Assembly (NCBI GenBank): GCA_009746045.1
Contig: RPFO01002025.1
Coordinates: 1 to 25,000 of the forward strand
DNA length: 25,000 nt
Direction of reading: 5' to 3'
Source: Mesostigma viride
Lineage: Eukaryota; Streptophyta; Mesostigmatophyceae; Mesostigmatales; Mesostigmataceae
Part shown: positions 1-8,964 of the stretch, piece by piece
Layout: every line of letters begins with the position of its first letter
How positions within the stretch are numbered: position 1 is the stretch's first letter
Program-made: the position numbers and the translations under genes
Notes under the pieces: generated by a model
Seen by the model: only the letters and a program-made list of their open reading frames with translations
What the model was told of the DNA's origin: nothing
The model's database searches: none

Positions 1-939
1 CTGGTTTTGTGGGAGCTACGTGGGACATGAATCGGGTTCTTTGAACAGAGTTTTCTTCTATACGTGAATGCGGGAACAAGAGGCCGCTGGATGAGCGGCT
101 TATATGTCGTAGTGTTTTCTCGTAGCTGTTTGGCTAGAGCTTTTGTGATTGTAGATGCAGTATAGTGCATGGTTGAAAAATGAATTAAATAAATATGCGT
201 TCCGCGGGTTGATTATAACCCGGGCGGAACGGGGCGTGAGGTGCAGTGCCCCTGAAAAACAGACTACGCCTTATTTAATACTAGGGCGTCCCCAACATCT
301 ACTGCTCCAATTTTGGTACTTTTGAAATTCCATGCCTGGAGCGCAAAGTTTGCAATATATGTGCCGTTTGTAGCTCTAGCTCTATAATAACCTGACCAAC
401 CCCGCATTCCTCAAAGTACTTAGCACTTGTTGCCTATTCTCATTATGCGAATCACATGATTAGGATGTGCTTCATGATTGCTATTGCTCGAGATTCAATT
501 AAGAATGATTGACATCAATAAATGATGAACCAAATAAACCAAATTAGGCCACTTGACAAGTTCATGATCCATTTAAATTGTACAATTAAGCGATTAATTA
601 ATTCATAAATCATACATTACATGGGATACCCCCGTCGACGAGCTAGTGGTACGTACAATGAAACATTTGAGTTTGTAACATGTCTCCATGGATATATACA
701 TGTATGCTGGACCTCGCGCATCTCAGCCCTCTAAGAAATGTTATTTGAACTCAGGTCTAGATCTAAATATATACATGATCTGGATAATATTATACACTTC
801 CTTAAAAGAGCATGAATCGAGCTTTACAATTCAGGACAAGGAACTCGTTTGCAAATCACGGCTGAAAGGCAAGTGCTCACAACGAAGCACGTGCTCTCAA
901 GGCTGTCCACCTCGTCCAACCAAGCCCGGGCGAGCTGGC
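1..939. other. Non-coding stretch downstream of the transposase-like gene
   Basis: I see no convincing gene here. The left end is mixed sequence with an AATAAA at 188-193, which could be the poly(A) signal of a plus-strand gene ending outside the window. From about 420 to 660 it is AT-rich with no coding character. An open frame at 688-1281 on the plus strand runs opposite the last exon of the minus-strand gene and is treated as a shadow. No clear terminal inverted repeat of a transposon was found here by eye. Confidence 0.5.
198..231. repeat. Short inverted repeat (hairpin)
   Basis: The left arm CGTTCCGCGGGTT and right arm AACCCGGGCGGAACG are reverse complements except for a 2-nt bulge, around a GATTAT loop. 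It follows an AATAAA by a few bases. It could be a 3'-end structure or a remnant of a transposon end; function unknown. Confidence 0.55.
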
Positions 940-3900
940 CTACTCAACAGGTCTCTTCTTGGCCAAGTTCGTGAGCCGTTTCTCGACGTCTGTCGGAATG
1001 GTCAAGATGGCCTGGCGATTGTTAGCTGGGTTGACAACAATGGTGTGTTCGAACCCCGCGTCCATGCACAGGTAGCAATTGACCAAGTTTGGCTGTTCAG
1101 CTTGCGCATCGGCGTCCATTTTGAACATCGTCGCCATACCCGGAAATCTGTCCCAGTAGCGCACCCCCACCACCCATTGTCCCTTACGGAACAACTCCCT
1201 ATCGACCTTGCCGTTTCTGTCGGCCACTCGCCTCACGAAAGTAGCGGCCACCTGATAAGGCTCCTGCAAGACTTCCGCTAGCCAATATGGATGATCTGGA
1301 TCGTGGGACTCATCACCAGAGTAGGACTCGACGGCAAAAATGTCTCGCAGCTTCAGTCTCCTTCCCATCATCGTCCTCTCTGCCTGTAGTCTGTTCAGTC
1401 GCGTCCCTGCGTGCCCCCCTTGTCCGTTTGGGTTCCTTTGCACTGGCTCCCCCAGTTTGTGGAGCTTCATCCGAGCACCTCCCACATTCCAGCCGTCCAT
1501 GTCGGTCCACTCCTTTCGACAATCCCACCACCTTTCCTCGGCGCACGCACCGCCACAATAGCAGGAATACTGGCGCAGCATTAAGCGCGTCACATTCGAC
1601 TTGTCCATGCGCCACCAGTGCGCCTTCTTCACTCCTTTGATTTCGCCGCGCCCTGGGCTGTAAGGAAGCACCTGCGCGTCGAAGACAAGATTTGCACAAG
1701 GGAAAGTTGAAGTTACGAGACCATCGAGCTAGTTGTGTTTTATTAAGCACTCCTGATCGCCAGGACTCCAAGAACGCCCTAGAAACGACGGCCGGCGTAA
1801 CTATTCCCTGAACGAGGACTGTACACTTAATTACCTCGGGGAACTCGAAGAAGTTACGCCTGGTCGTTGTGGTCCCGCCCACCGCCCCCGACGCCAGATT
1901 CTCCACCAACTGGGCGGCCGTCTGTTTGTCCTGGTTCTCTTCCCTGATGTGCCACCTCCTCAACATGCACTTCACAGTCCCACCAGCTCCATCCACCTCC
2001 CCCTTTCCGTGCTGCTCCCCAAAGTAATTCCACTCAAATGACTCCAGGTGCGGATCCTCCGTCAGCAGCCGGGCCACTTCCGCGATCACATTCCTTGACT
2101 TGAACTGCATGGAGCAATTGTCCGACCACCCAATGAAGCGCTTCACCTCTACCCCTTCTGACCGTAGTGTCGCCAGGATTTTGAGGATAGCAAAACGGAG
2201 GGCCCGCCCGTCCCTTTTCATTCCGCCCTGTCCGATGAAGTGAAACTCCCTTCTCACGACCTTTCCCGACGCTGGATCCAAGTAGCGCACGATCCAGGGC
2301 ATAAGGACGAATGTGACTGGATGCCAATACTGTGCTTGGAGATTGTGATAGGTGTAAGACTGGTAGTTCTCGGCGTAATCTGTGTGGCATACAAGGTCCC
2401 CCACCCGCATCCTTGAGAGACATTCCTTGGAGGCGTCCGCTTGCCACCACGCGTTGAAGCAATGCTGGATGAAGTCCGGCCACTTGTCCACAATTGCCTC
2501 CTTTAGCTCCGTTGGTGTGGACTTGACGTCGACTTGCGTCAATCGCTGCCCACCAGCCTTTGCGATCTCGTCACAGTCGTCCTGCATATGCGCAGTGTGC
2601 ACATACAGAAAAGACATCAACTTCGACCCACCAATGACCTGTAGAAAGAAAAAAGACAGGACCTCAGGAAAAATTGAAAAAGAAACGCCTTGGGGCGCAA
2701 CCACTCCACTAAAAATTACCTCTGGCCCAAGAACTTCAGGAAACATTGCAAAAGAAACGCCTTGGGGCGCAACCACTCCACTAAAAATTACCTCTGGCCC
2801 AAGAACCGCACCCGGCGGCACATCCTGCATCTCGTATCTGGTCCATGAAATCAGGTGGTTGGAAGCCTCCTCCCGTTCGCATAACATGAAGTTCCGAATT
2901 CCACACTTGGGAGCCAGGCAAGTGCCCAACACACAAGCCTTACGCCGGATCGAGCAAACCCCCAACTCCTCGCCCAGGTCATGATCGGGCACCCCTTCCT
3001 CGTCGTCCAGCACCCTCCCATGCATGGGCAGATCCTCAAGTTCGCCCTGAAAAGGCTGAACCTGCGGCCGCGACGACCCCACAGACGACCTCGAACCTCC
3101 CCCCTCCCTCATCCCCTCCACCTCACAAGTAAACTTGTTCACCCACTCTGTCGTGTGAGTGGCTTTGAAAATGGAACATGTGGGCACGGACGACCCCACG
3201 TCGAGCTGGCTACCATGATCGCACGCGTGGCATTCAGGTCCGCACTCGCATCTGGCATGAAAAGTTGCACGAAATTTGGCCAACCCCCCAACCATGGACT
3301 GCATGGTAGTGTGGTGCTGGCATGCGCACAAGTTCCGCATTTTCCACCGCCCCTTGACGCATGCGGGCATATGCTTGCAAAAAGTAGTGTATCCCACATG
3401 AACTGTGCTCTTCTGATTCGTGCGTAGCATTGACATCCCTGCCTCCGTCTCCAAAATCACCTGATTTCCCCCCCTCACACCCTCCTCTCCCTCCCCCCCC
3501 CCCCCTCCCTACTGTCCATCCGCCGCGGTGGCTTCAACTCCGGATGGCGGGAAATGAACACTTCGTAAATCTTCGACTTGGAGACAGTATAGTAGCGCGC
3601 ACCCTCCGAAAACGCTAGTGTATGTTTGTAATCCTTTCTGGTCCATTCACAATGAACATCCTTCATGTTCGGAGACGCCCGCGTCAAGTTATCATCCCTC
3701 CAGCACGCTTGTATCAGGGCAATGACTTCCGTCGGAAGCTCGTCTTTCCTCCTCCTCCTCTCTGGCGCACTCATCAAAAGGTCGTCCTCCCCTTCTTCCA
3801 TTCCATCCCTGTGACCCCGAACAGTTGCGACAAAGCGCCTGTCAATCCCGAACGCGCGCTCCACAATCCTGTCCGGGACGCCCTCCATTGCCTTCGTAAC

Positions 3901-4425
3901 AAGTCCACACAAGGCCCACCTAAGCCCACGATCCTTCTCAGATGTTCCCAAGTCGCCAAAAGCCTTCTTGATGTTATCCCGAAGAGATTCCGCCCAATTT
4001 TCAGGAAGCCCGCCGTCACAGTTCTTCCTCTTCTTAATGCCGTTGCTCTCCGCCACCATGGCATTTAGTCTTGAAGCTGCGCAAGACAGAACCTCCGCGC
4101 TCATCTCTGGCGTCCTGTGGTTGTTTGCTTTCACGCGTTCCGCCATGATAGGAAAGATGTCATTGGCAATTTTGTACCCCTTGTTCTCGATGTACTTGTC
4201 GCTCCAGAGACCGCGAAGTGCAGGCTCCCGGTCGTCATTGGACAAGGGACGCGAACCGTCGGAAACGGCCCCCCGCCCCGATCGCGCCATCAGACTTTGG
4301 TCAGACGGCAGCTGATTTTTTTCGCCTCTTAATCCCGCGGCACCGAAAGCCCTGAGGATGAGTAATGATAAATAATCACCATTAAAGACACGACGAAAAC
4401 GATGGGCATCAAACAAGAACGACAA
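940..4425 (-). CDS. DDE/RNase-H-like transposase-family protein, four exons
   Basis: Exons 4425-3513, 3438-2792, 2638-1835 and 1671-940 join in phase into about 1031 codons ending in TAG, with no internal stop. Residues 180-203 look like a helix-turn-helix, followed by WRDDNLTRASPNMKD (242-256). Cys/His at 325, 331, 342, 344, 346 and 368-379 suggest zinc binding. The core has DYAENY (607-612), SDNCSMQFKSR (692-702) and HGKGEVDGAGGTVK (730-743), which I read as the acidic-residue motifs of an RNase-H-like nuclease. A Cys cluster (825, 827, 831, 839) precedes a W/Y-rich tail (about 898-1000) like a small SH3/BAH-type module. From memory this layout matches a widespread, mostly uncharacterised transposase-like family; the superfamily is not assigned. 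The start is uncertain: Met46 (4290) is an alternative, with G at +4. The protein may be an active transposase or a domesticated host gene. Exon 2 residues of about 380-450 are low complexity and could hide another intron. Confidence 0.7.
1672..1834 (-). other. Intron 3 of the transposase-like gene
   Basis: The donor CCCGAG|GTAATTAAG at 1834 and acceptor GACGCGCAG|GTGCTT at 1672 are both phase 0 and join FFEFPE to VLPYSPGRG. Without this 163-nt removal the reading frame leaves the family-like C-terminal Cys cluster. The intron carries one copy of the palindromic motif (AACGACGGCCGGCGTAACT, 1785-1803) that also repeats upstream of the gene. Confidence 0.75.
2639..2791 (-). other. Intron 2 of the transposase-like gene, with two possible donors
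   Basis: The acceptor TTTTTTCTTTCTACAG|GTCATT is excellent (AG at 2640-2639). Two identical donors, CCAGAG|GTAATTTTTAG, lie 72 nt apart: intron start 2791 (153 nt) or 2719 (81 nt). All options are phase 0 and free of stops, so the use of either donor, or retention, keeps the frame. The distal donor gives LGPE|VIGGSKL. Using the proximal donor adds 24 residues. Confidence 0.7.
2663..2806. repeat. 72-bp tandem duplication spanning intron 2 and its donor
   Basis: Copies 2663-2734 and 2735-2806 are nearly identical, with a few substitutions in the first bases. Each copy contains a 5' splice site for the minus-strand gene and a degenerate palindromic motif (GAAACGCC-TTGG-GGCGCAAC at 2682-2701 and 2754-2773). 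At protein level it reads as a 24-residue repeat (LGPEVIFSGVVAPQGVSF...), but that frame is most likely intronic. Confidence 0.85.
3439..3512 (-). other. Probable intron 1 of the transposase-like gene (G-rich)
   Basis: The donor GGACA|GTAGGG (3512) and acceptor GAGGCAG|GGATG (3439) remove 74 nt and restore the frame (phase 1), joining PPRRMD to RMSMLRTNQ. The intron is a purine-rich tract including a run of about 14 G on the minus strand, with almost no polypyrimidine tract. A frameshift or sequencing error in that homopolymer is a serious alternative explanation for the change of frame. Confidence 0.45.
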
Positions 4426-4437
4426 GCGTCATTAATA

Positions 4438-4990
4438 ACGCCGGCCGGCGCAACTGGATACATGTAAACCATACAAAAGTGATTTTATGAAACACATACA
4501 GTTTGTCATTAATAACGACGGCCGGCGTAACTCGGGCGCAATTAAAAACCATTAAGAAGCAACTCAGGATATGCAGGCAGAAATCCTTCAGGTGTAAAAA
4601 AGATGTACAAACACACTTTTGGTAATGGGGCCTGATTGCGCAACTGCAAGATACCATTGGAAACGCCGGCCGGCGCAACTGGATGCATGTACATAAACCA
4701 TACAAAAGTGATTTGCACAAAACCCCTACAATTTGTCATGAGTAACGACGGCCGGCGTAACTCGGTTGCATTTGAAAACCACAAAGAAGCAACTCAGGTA
4801 GTGAAGGCGGAAATCCCAGAGGTGATAAAATGTTTACCAACACAAAATGTTGATAAGCGTGCAAGCTTTTGCAAGTGCGCGCAAGATACCATTGGAAACG
4901 CCGGCCGGCGCAACTGGAACACCAAAACAAAAAACTTGATTTGCACGAAACCCATTCAGTTCGTCATGGATAACGACGGCCGGCGCAACT
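4438..4990. repeat. Three ~230-bp repeats with paired palindromic motifs
   Basis: Motif A (ACGCCGGCCGGCGCAACTGG) starts at 4438, 4663 and 4898. Motif B (ACGACGGCCGGCGTAACTCG) starts at 4515, 4745 and 4973, the last with GCAACT in place of GTAACT. Spacing is A to B 75-82 bp and unit to unit 225-235 bp. Between motifs the copies share weaker similarity, such as CCATACAAAAGTGATTT after A1 and A2 and AAGAAGCAACTCAGG after B1 and B2. The array sits just upstream of the minus-strand transposase-like gene, so it could be promoter/5'UTR or subterminal repeats of its element. The plus-strand frame 4636-5085 running through it repeats with the DNA and is not taken as a gene. Confidence 0.8.
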
Positions 4991-5283
4991 TCATGGCACT
5001 CACCACTTTCACCAAATGCCATGTCGCCATTATATTGAGGAAAGCGAAGTATGCCCACTTGAAGCTGTGGTCTGCAGAACATTGACACAAAATATGCATG
5101 GTATTTCAAGCAATGAATGCTATGTGTCAGGCATCAATGTCTTTATTGTATCCAAATGTGGTTAGGACGGAGGTTTACATTGGTTGCTATTTTAAGACAA
5201 TGGCGTATAACCAAACATTGCACACACTCAAGAGTGTACTTATGCTGAACTGGAAAGGAACATTAAACCCCAATAAGGTAGAT
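4991..5283. other. Intergenic stretch, nothing recognised
   Basis: Mixed sequence between the motif array and the AT-rich tract. A 98-codon plus-strand frame at 5098-5394 runs into the AT tract and reads as low-complexity Tyr/Leu/Ile residues, so I do not call it a gene. Confidence 0.4.
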
Positions 5284-5452
5284 ATTTTTCTTTTACATTT
5301 TAATTTTTTATATACTACTTTATATAATATTATATTATATTATATTATATTATGCTATATTATGTTATATGAAATAACATTAAAATTAACATAAAATTAA
5401 AATTATATATTAATTATAGTATATTATATAATTTATATTATATATTATATTC
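5284..5452. repeat. AT-rich low-complexity tract
   Basis: Almost entirely A and T, with a TATAT/ATATTAT-type short-period repeat (for example ATATTATATTATATTATATT around 5330-5350). No coding capacity is inferred. It separates the transposase-like gene and its motif array from the GC-richer DNA to the right. Confidence 0.85.
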
Positions 5453-5724
5453 ACGATGCTCTGTGTATTAATGACATATCAGACACACCTACATCACATC
5501 GCCTTGATGTTTCCGTTGTATGGGTCCGGTCGGGCGTTGGTAGCTGGTCGACAACAATTCTACATTTCCTAAAAAAAAATGCGACCGTGCCTACATTCGA
5601 AGGCGCGCTGTGGCTGACCTGAACTATCGGTGAACACCTCGGCGTCACTTGACCGGCCTAGGTTGACATTTCGGCAGAGTAACGCTGCTTAAAGGATCCT
5701 TGCGTAGTTCGCGCGATTTGGCTC

Positions 5725-5775
5725 TTTATATATGTTTTTGGAGACGACGAGCAAGCATCCGATTGGTCAGCCAAT
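5725..5775 (-). promoter_or_regulatory. Possible minus-strand promoter (TATA and CCAAT elements)
   Basis: On the minus strand TATATAAA (5732-5725) lies about 36 bp downstream of a palindromic pair of CCAAT elements, ATTGGTCAGCCAAT (5762-5775). The order and spacing suit a core promoter reading leftwards. Downstream I see only a very short ATG frame near 5670 and a polypyrimidine-AG near 5570 that could be a splice acceptor. No recognisable product follows, so this stays tentative. Confidence 0.35.
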
Positions 5776-5883
5776 TCCTGTCCAGTCCTCGGACAGTGTC
5801 CAATCCGGTGCTTGGGATCCAGAAAACGTGCTCGAGCCTGGCCACTCTGTCGCGGGCGCCGCGCTAGTGGCGTCGCGCCCAAA

Positions 5884-5988
5884 CCTGACCAGGCCATAGG
5901 AAAGGGCGGGGGCGAATGCAAGAATTATTGTTATATCCTGACCTGTCCTGGGGAAGGTCCGGGGCGAATGCAAGAATTAATATACCTG
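5884..5988. repeat. Degenerate 52-bp tandem duplication
   Basis: GGGGCGAATGCAAGAATTA occurs at 5909-5927 and again at 5961-5979. The preceding CCTGACC...AAGG segments also align, giving about two copies with a 52-bp period. It lies outside the large inverted repeat. Confidence 0.75.
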
Positions 5989-6205
5989 CGTATGCAACCA
6001 ACACGGCCGATCCACATACATAATCCGACTGAGCTGGACGGTACGGACCAAATTTCGGTGCAAATTGAGGCCCAAAAGCTATGTCGGCATGGTGCGCGCA
6101 CCCCTTGCGGTAGGGGCCATGGCGACTGCCTTTAGACGAAACGTGACAAATCTGGCACGCGGAAAGCAGAAATGCTCGATTGTTGGAGAAAATTAGTTAC
6201 TGATT

Positions 6206-6634
6206 CTAATTTATGGCGGGATGGTTGCGATCTATAATGTCGCGGGCTTTTTTTCTTTGCCATCGGCAGGGGGGGTCCGGCCTGAATTTCTGTCGGGATG
6301 AATAAAGTATATTGGATGCCTGCCGGGTTGATTGTCGATTGTTGCCAGTTTTGATGGTCGTAAGGAAAGCTAGTTTAATGATGTTTCTAAAGCCGTAAAA
6401 ATTCCCGCTGCTATCTTTACCTTTCCCGTCATTTTGCGGTAAGATAACATTAGCCCTGCGCGATGCGTACTGCCCAACCACTCCATGAAAGGGTGGACTT
6501 TCTTGTGCGCCTGGGCACGAATAAATGCCCGTTATGGTACGTTCTTGTGTTAAACGTCTTAAGCTTGCGTTTTCCTGCTTTCTTACCTCGTTGAGCGTAA
6601 GCTTTTTGCCTTCTTTCCGGCCAGATGCAGCCAG
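6206..6634 (-). pseudogene. Left-arm counterpart of the small arm ORF, no ATG
   Basis: The frame is open for 142 codons to a TAG at 6208-6206, but the codon matching the right-arm start is CTG rather than ATG. It aligns with the right-arm ORF through NVILPQNDGKGKDSSGNFYG and onwards, with substitutions and one extra codon (GQYAS versus GRAW-). A 7-C versus 6-C tract shifts the frame near the C-terminus, giving a different tail. No family is recognised. It could still be translated from an upstream or spliced exon, because a conserved splice donor (GAG|GTAAG) overlaps its N-terminal part. Confidence 0.25.
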
Positions 6635-6684
6635 AAAGTTGCGGGTCCTGGCGCTGCATCGCTGGATTCCTGGGTGTCTTTTAG

Positions 6685-6768
6685 CTAGTTAATCGTCTGT
6701 GACGTGGCTGGCTTTCTGCAGCGCGTGGCCCGCAACCTGTCGGGAAGGTGTAATGCTTTTATTTCCAT
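6685..6768 (-). pseudogene. Left-arm copy of the TATA-linked ORF, stopped early
   Basis: Starts with the same ATGGAAATAAAAGCATTAC as the right-arm ORF but meets TAG after 27 codons, where the left arm reads GATTAACTAGC in place of GAACTTGC. This lies just outside the perfectly identical arm segment. If the right-arm ORF is real, this is its broken copy. Confidence 0.25.
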
Positions 6769-7078
6769 GCTTCTCTGAAATTTCTTTTGCTTTATAGACA
6801 GTTGTGTTCGAGGAAATTCACGCGGTCTTCCTAAGCAGCGGCATCATTTTCCCCAGACACTGACGAGCTGGCACCTGTCTCCTAAAGAGAGCGGCTCGTG
6901 CTTGTTAGAAAGGAGGCAGTGTGCATTTTGCGGGACACAATGCTTTGGTGGCACATGCGTCAGGTAGGCTGTTCCAATGGTCTCTTCACCTTTCCCACTG
7001 AGTAAATGTTAGCATTTGTCATGCTAACCAGAGCAGCTAGCCACAGGTTGGCTGGATAAAAAGTCAGCTTATTTTCTC

Positions 7079-7086
7079 TTTATATA
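7079..7086 (-). promoter_or_regulatory. TATA-like box, left arm
   Basis: TATATAAA on the minus strand, in the segment of the arm identical to the right arm (mirror of 23253-23260). It points outwards, away from the satellite core, towards the small ORFs. Confidence 0.35.
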
Positions 7087-7302
7087 CTGCGTGTGTGGTC
7101 CTCCACGTGTCCGGCTTGTTGGGCATTTTGGAAGAGGGTTTATAATGTGTTGTTGGGTGGAACAACTTGGTTGTTGGCACAAAATCACACATTATTAGCC
7201 TGAGATAGGCATGACATATGCTGCTCAGGCGTGTCGTCCTACCAGCCTTGTTGTTAAGGGTAGACTCACAAGGCTGGCTGTGCCGATGGAGGGGTGGGGC
7301 GT

Positions 7303-8076
7303 GCTAGCCCCCCCCACACCCACGCATGCATGCTAGCCCACCCCCACACCCACGCATGCATGCTAGCCCCGGCCCCGGCCCCCCCACACCCACGCATGCA
7401 TGCTAGCCCCCCCCACACCCACGCATGCATGCTAGCCCACACTCACACCCACGCATGCATGCTAGCCCACCCCCACACCCACGCATGCATGCTAGCCCCC
7501 CCACACACCCACGCATGCATGCCAGCCCCCCCACACACCCACGCATGCATGACCGCCCCCCCCACACCCACGCATGCATGCTAGCCCACCCCCACACCCA
7601 CGCATGCATGCTAGCCCCCCCACACACCCACGCATGGATGCCAGCCCCCACACACACCCACGCATGCATGACAGCCCCCCCACACACCCACGCATGCATG
7701 CTAGCCCCCCACACACACCCACGCATGCATGCCAGCCCCCATACACACCCACGCATGCATGCCAGCCCCCCCCCACACTTACGCATGCATGCTAGCCCCC
7801 CACACACACCCACGCATGCATGCCAGCCCCCCCCACACCCACGCATGCATGCCAGCCCCCCCCACACTTACGCATGCATGCTAGCCCCCCACACACACCC
7901 ACGCATGCATGCCAGCCCCCCCCCACACCCACGCATGCAGGCTAGCCCAACCCCACACCCACGCATGCATGCCAGCCCACCCCCACACCCACACGTGCAT
8001 GCCAGCCCACCCCCACACCCACGCATGCATGCCAGCCCACCCCCACACCCACGCGTGCATGCCAGCCCACCCCTAG
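7303..8076 (+). repeat. C-rich minisatellite, left arm, about 25 units
   Basis: Tandem units of about 27-31 bp built on CCCCCCACACCCACGCATGC followed by ATGCTAGC or ATGCCAGC. Variants include CTTACGCATG, ACCGCC and GCATGGATG, plus a GGCCCCGGCC insertion near 7370. The unit length gives long open frames on both strands (PPHTHACMLA-type and GGLACMRGCV-type repeats), which are by-products of periodicity. The G-rich strand has repeated GGG runs, and CGCATGCATGC is alternating purine/pyrimidine. Confidence 0.95.
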
Positions 8077-8350
8077 CTTGAGCGTGCTTGTAAAGTTTTT
8101 GCATGGTTTATTAAAATGAGTGGAATATGTATTTATTGCATTAAATGTTAATTTTATTGATCATGAATGAAAATGGTCAACATTGCCGAAGTGCCCCTAA
8201 ATTGCTCAATATTGTGTGCTCAAGAATTCAATGAGGATTGTCATCATGGAAACCCGCACAAATTCACGATTCCGGGCATGCATGTGAAAGTATCAAGAAC
8301 AATTTTCAATTAAGAATGGTATCTCATTGTTCCATGAATCAATATGACTC
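8077..8350. other. Unique spacer between the two arrays, left arm
   Basis: Ordinary AT-leaning sequence with AATAAA-like motifs and no open frame. Its reverse complement lies at about 21985-22260, where the stretches compared are the same. No gene is seen. Confidence 0.6.
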
Positions 8351-8964
8351 CATGTACGTAGACAAGCCATGATGACCCCATGGGAGCCTAAATCCTCATC
8401 ATTAAATACATAAATGCCACCCATGTACGTAGACGGGCCATGATGACACCAATGGAGCCTGAATCCTCATCATTAATTACATAAATGCCAACCATGTACA
8501 TAGACAAGCCATGATGACACCATGGGAGCCTGAATCCTCATCATTAAATACATAAATGCCAACCATGTACGTAGGCCAGCCATGATGACACTATGGGAGC
8601 CTGAATCCTCATCATTAATTTCATACATGCCAACAACACGTAGACGGGCCATAATGACACCACGGGAGCCTGAATCCTCATCATTTATTTTATGAGACAT
8701 CCATGTACGTAGGCCAGCCATGATGACACCATGGGAGCCTGAATCCTCCACATTTTTTTTCTGAGACATCCATGTACGTAGGCCAGCCATGATGACACCA
8801 TGGGAGCCTGAATCCTCATCATTTTTTTTCTGAGACATCCATGTACGTAGGCCAGCCATGATGACACCATGGGAGCCTGAATCCTCATCATTAAATACAT
8901 ACATGCCATCCATGTACGTAGACAGGCCATGACATCTGACACCATGGGAGCCTGAATCCTCATC

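Noticed and set aside
2641-2806. 24-residue protein repeat LGPEVIFSGVVAPQGVSF in the transposase
   Set aside because: It lies between consensus GT donors and a strong pyrimidine-tract acceptor; an intronic duplication explains it better than a coding repeat, though retention cannot be excluded.
688-4332. Plus-strand open frames of 60-200 codons opposite the transposase-like gene
   Set aside because: They are antisense shadows of GC-rich exons and lack recognisable motifs; the minus strand carries the coherent domain series.
4636-5085. 149-codon plus-strand frame across the motif array
   Set aside because: Its protein repeats (KPLQFVM.NDGRRN) mirror the DNA repeat unit, and the frame is not continued in the first repeat copy.
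7294-8104. Long frames encoding PPHTHACMLA or GGLACMRGC repeats on both strands
   Set aside because: The minisatellite is free of stops in several frames on both strands at once; there is no start context or non-repeat domain.
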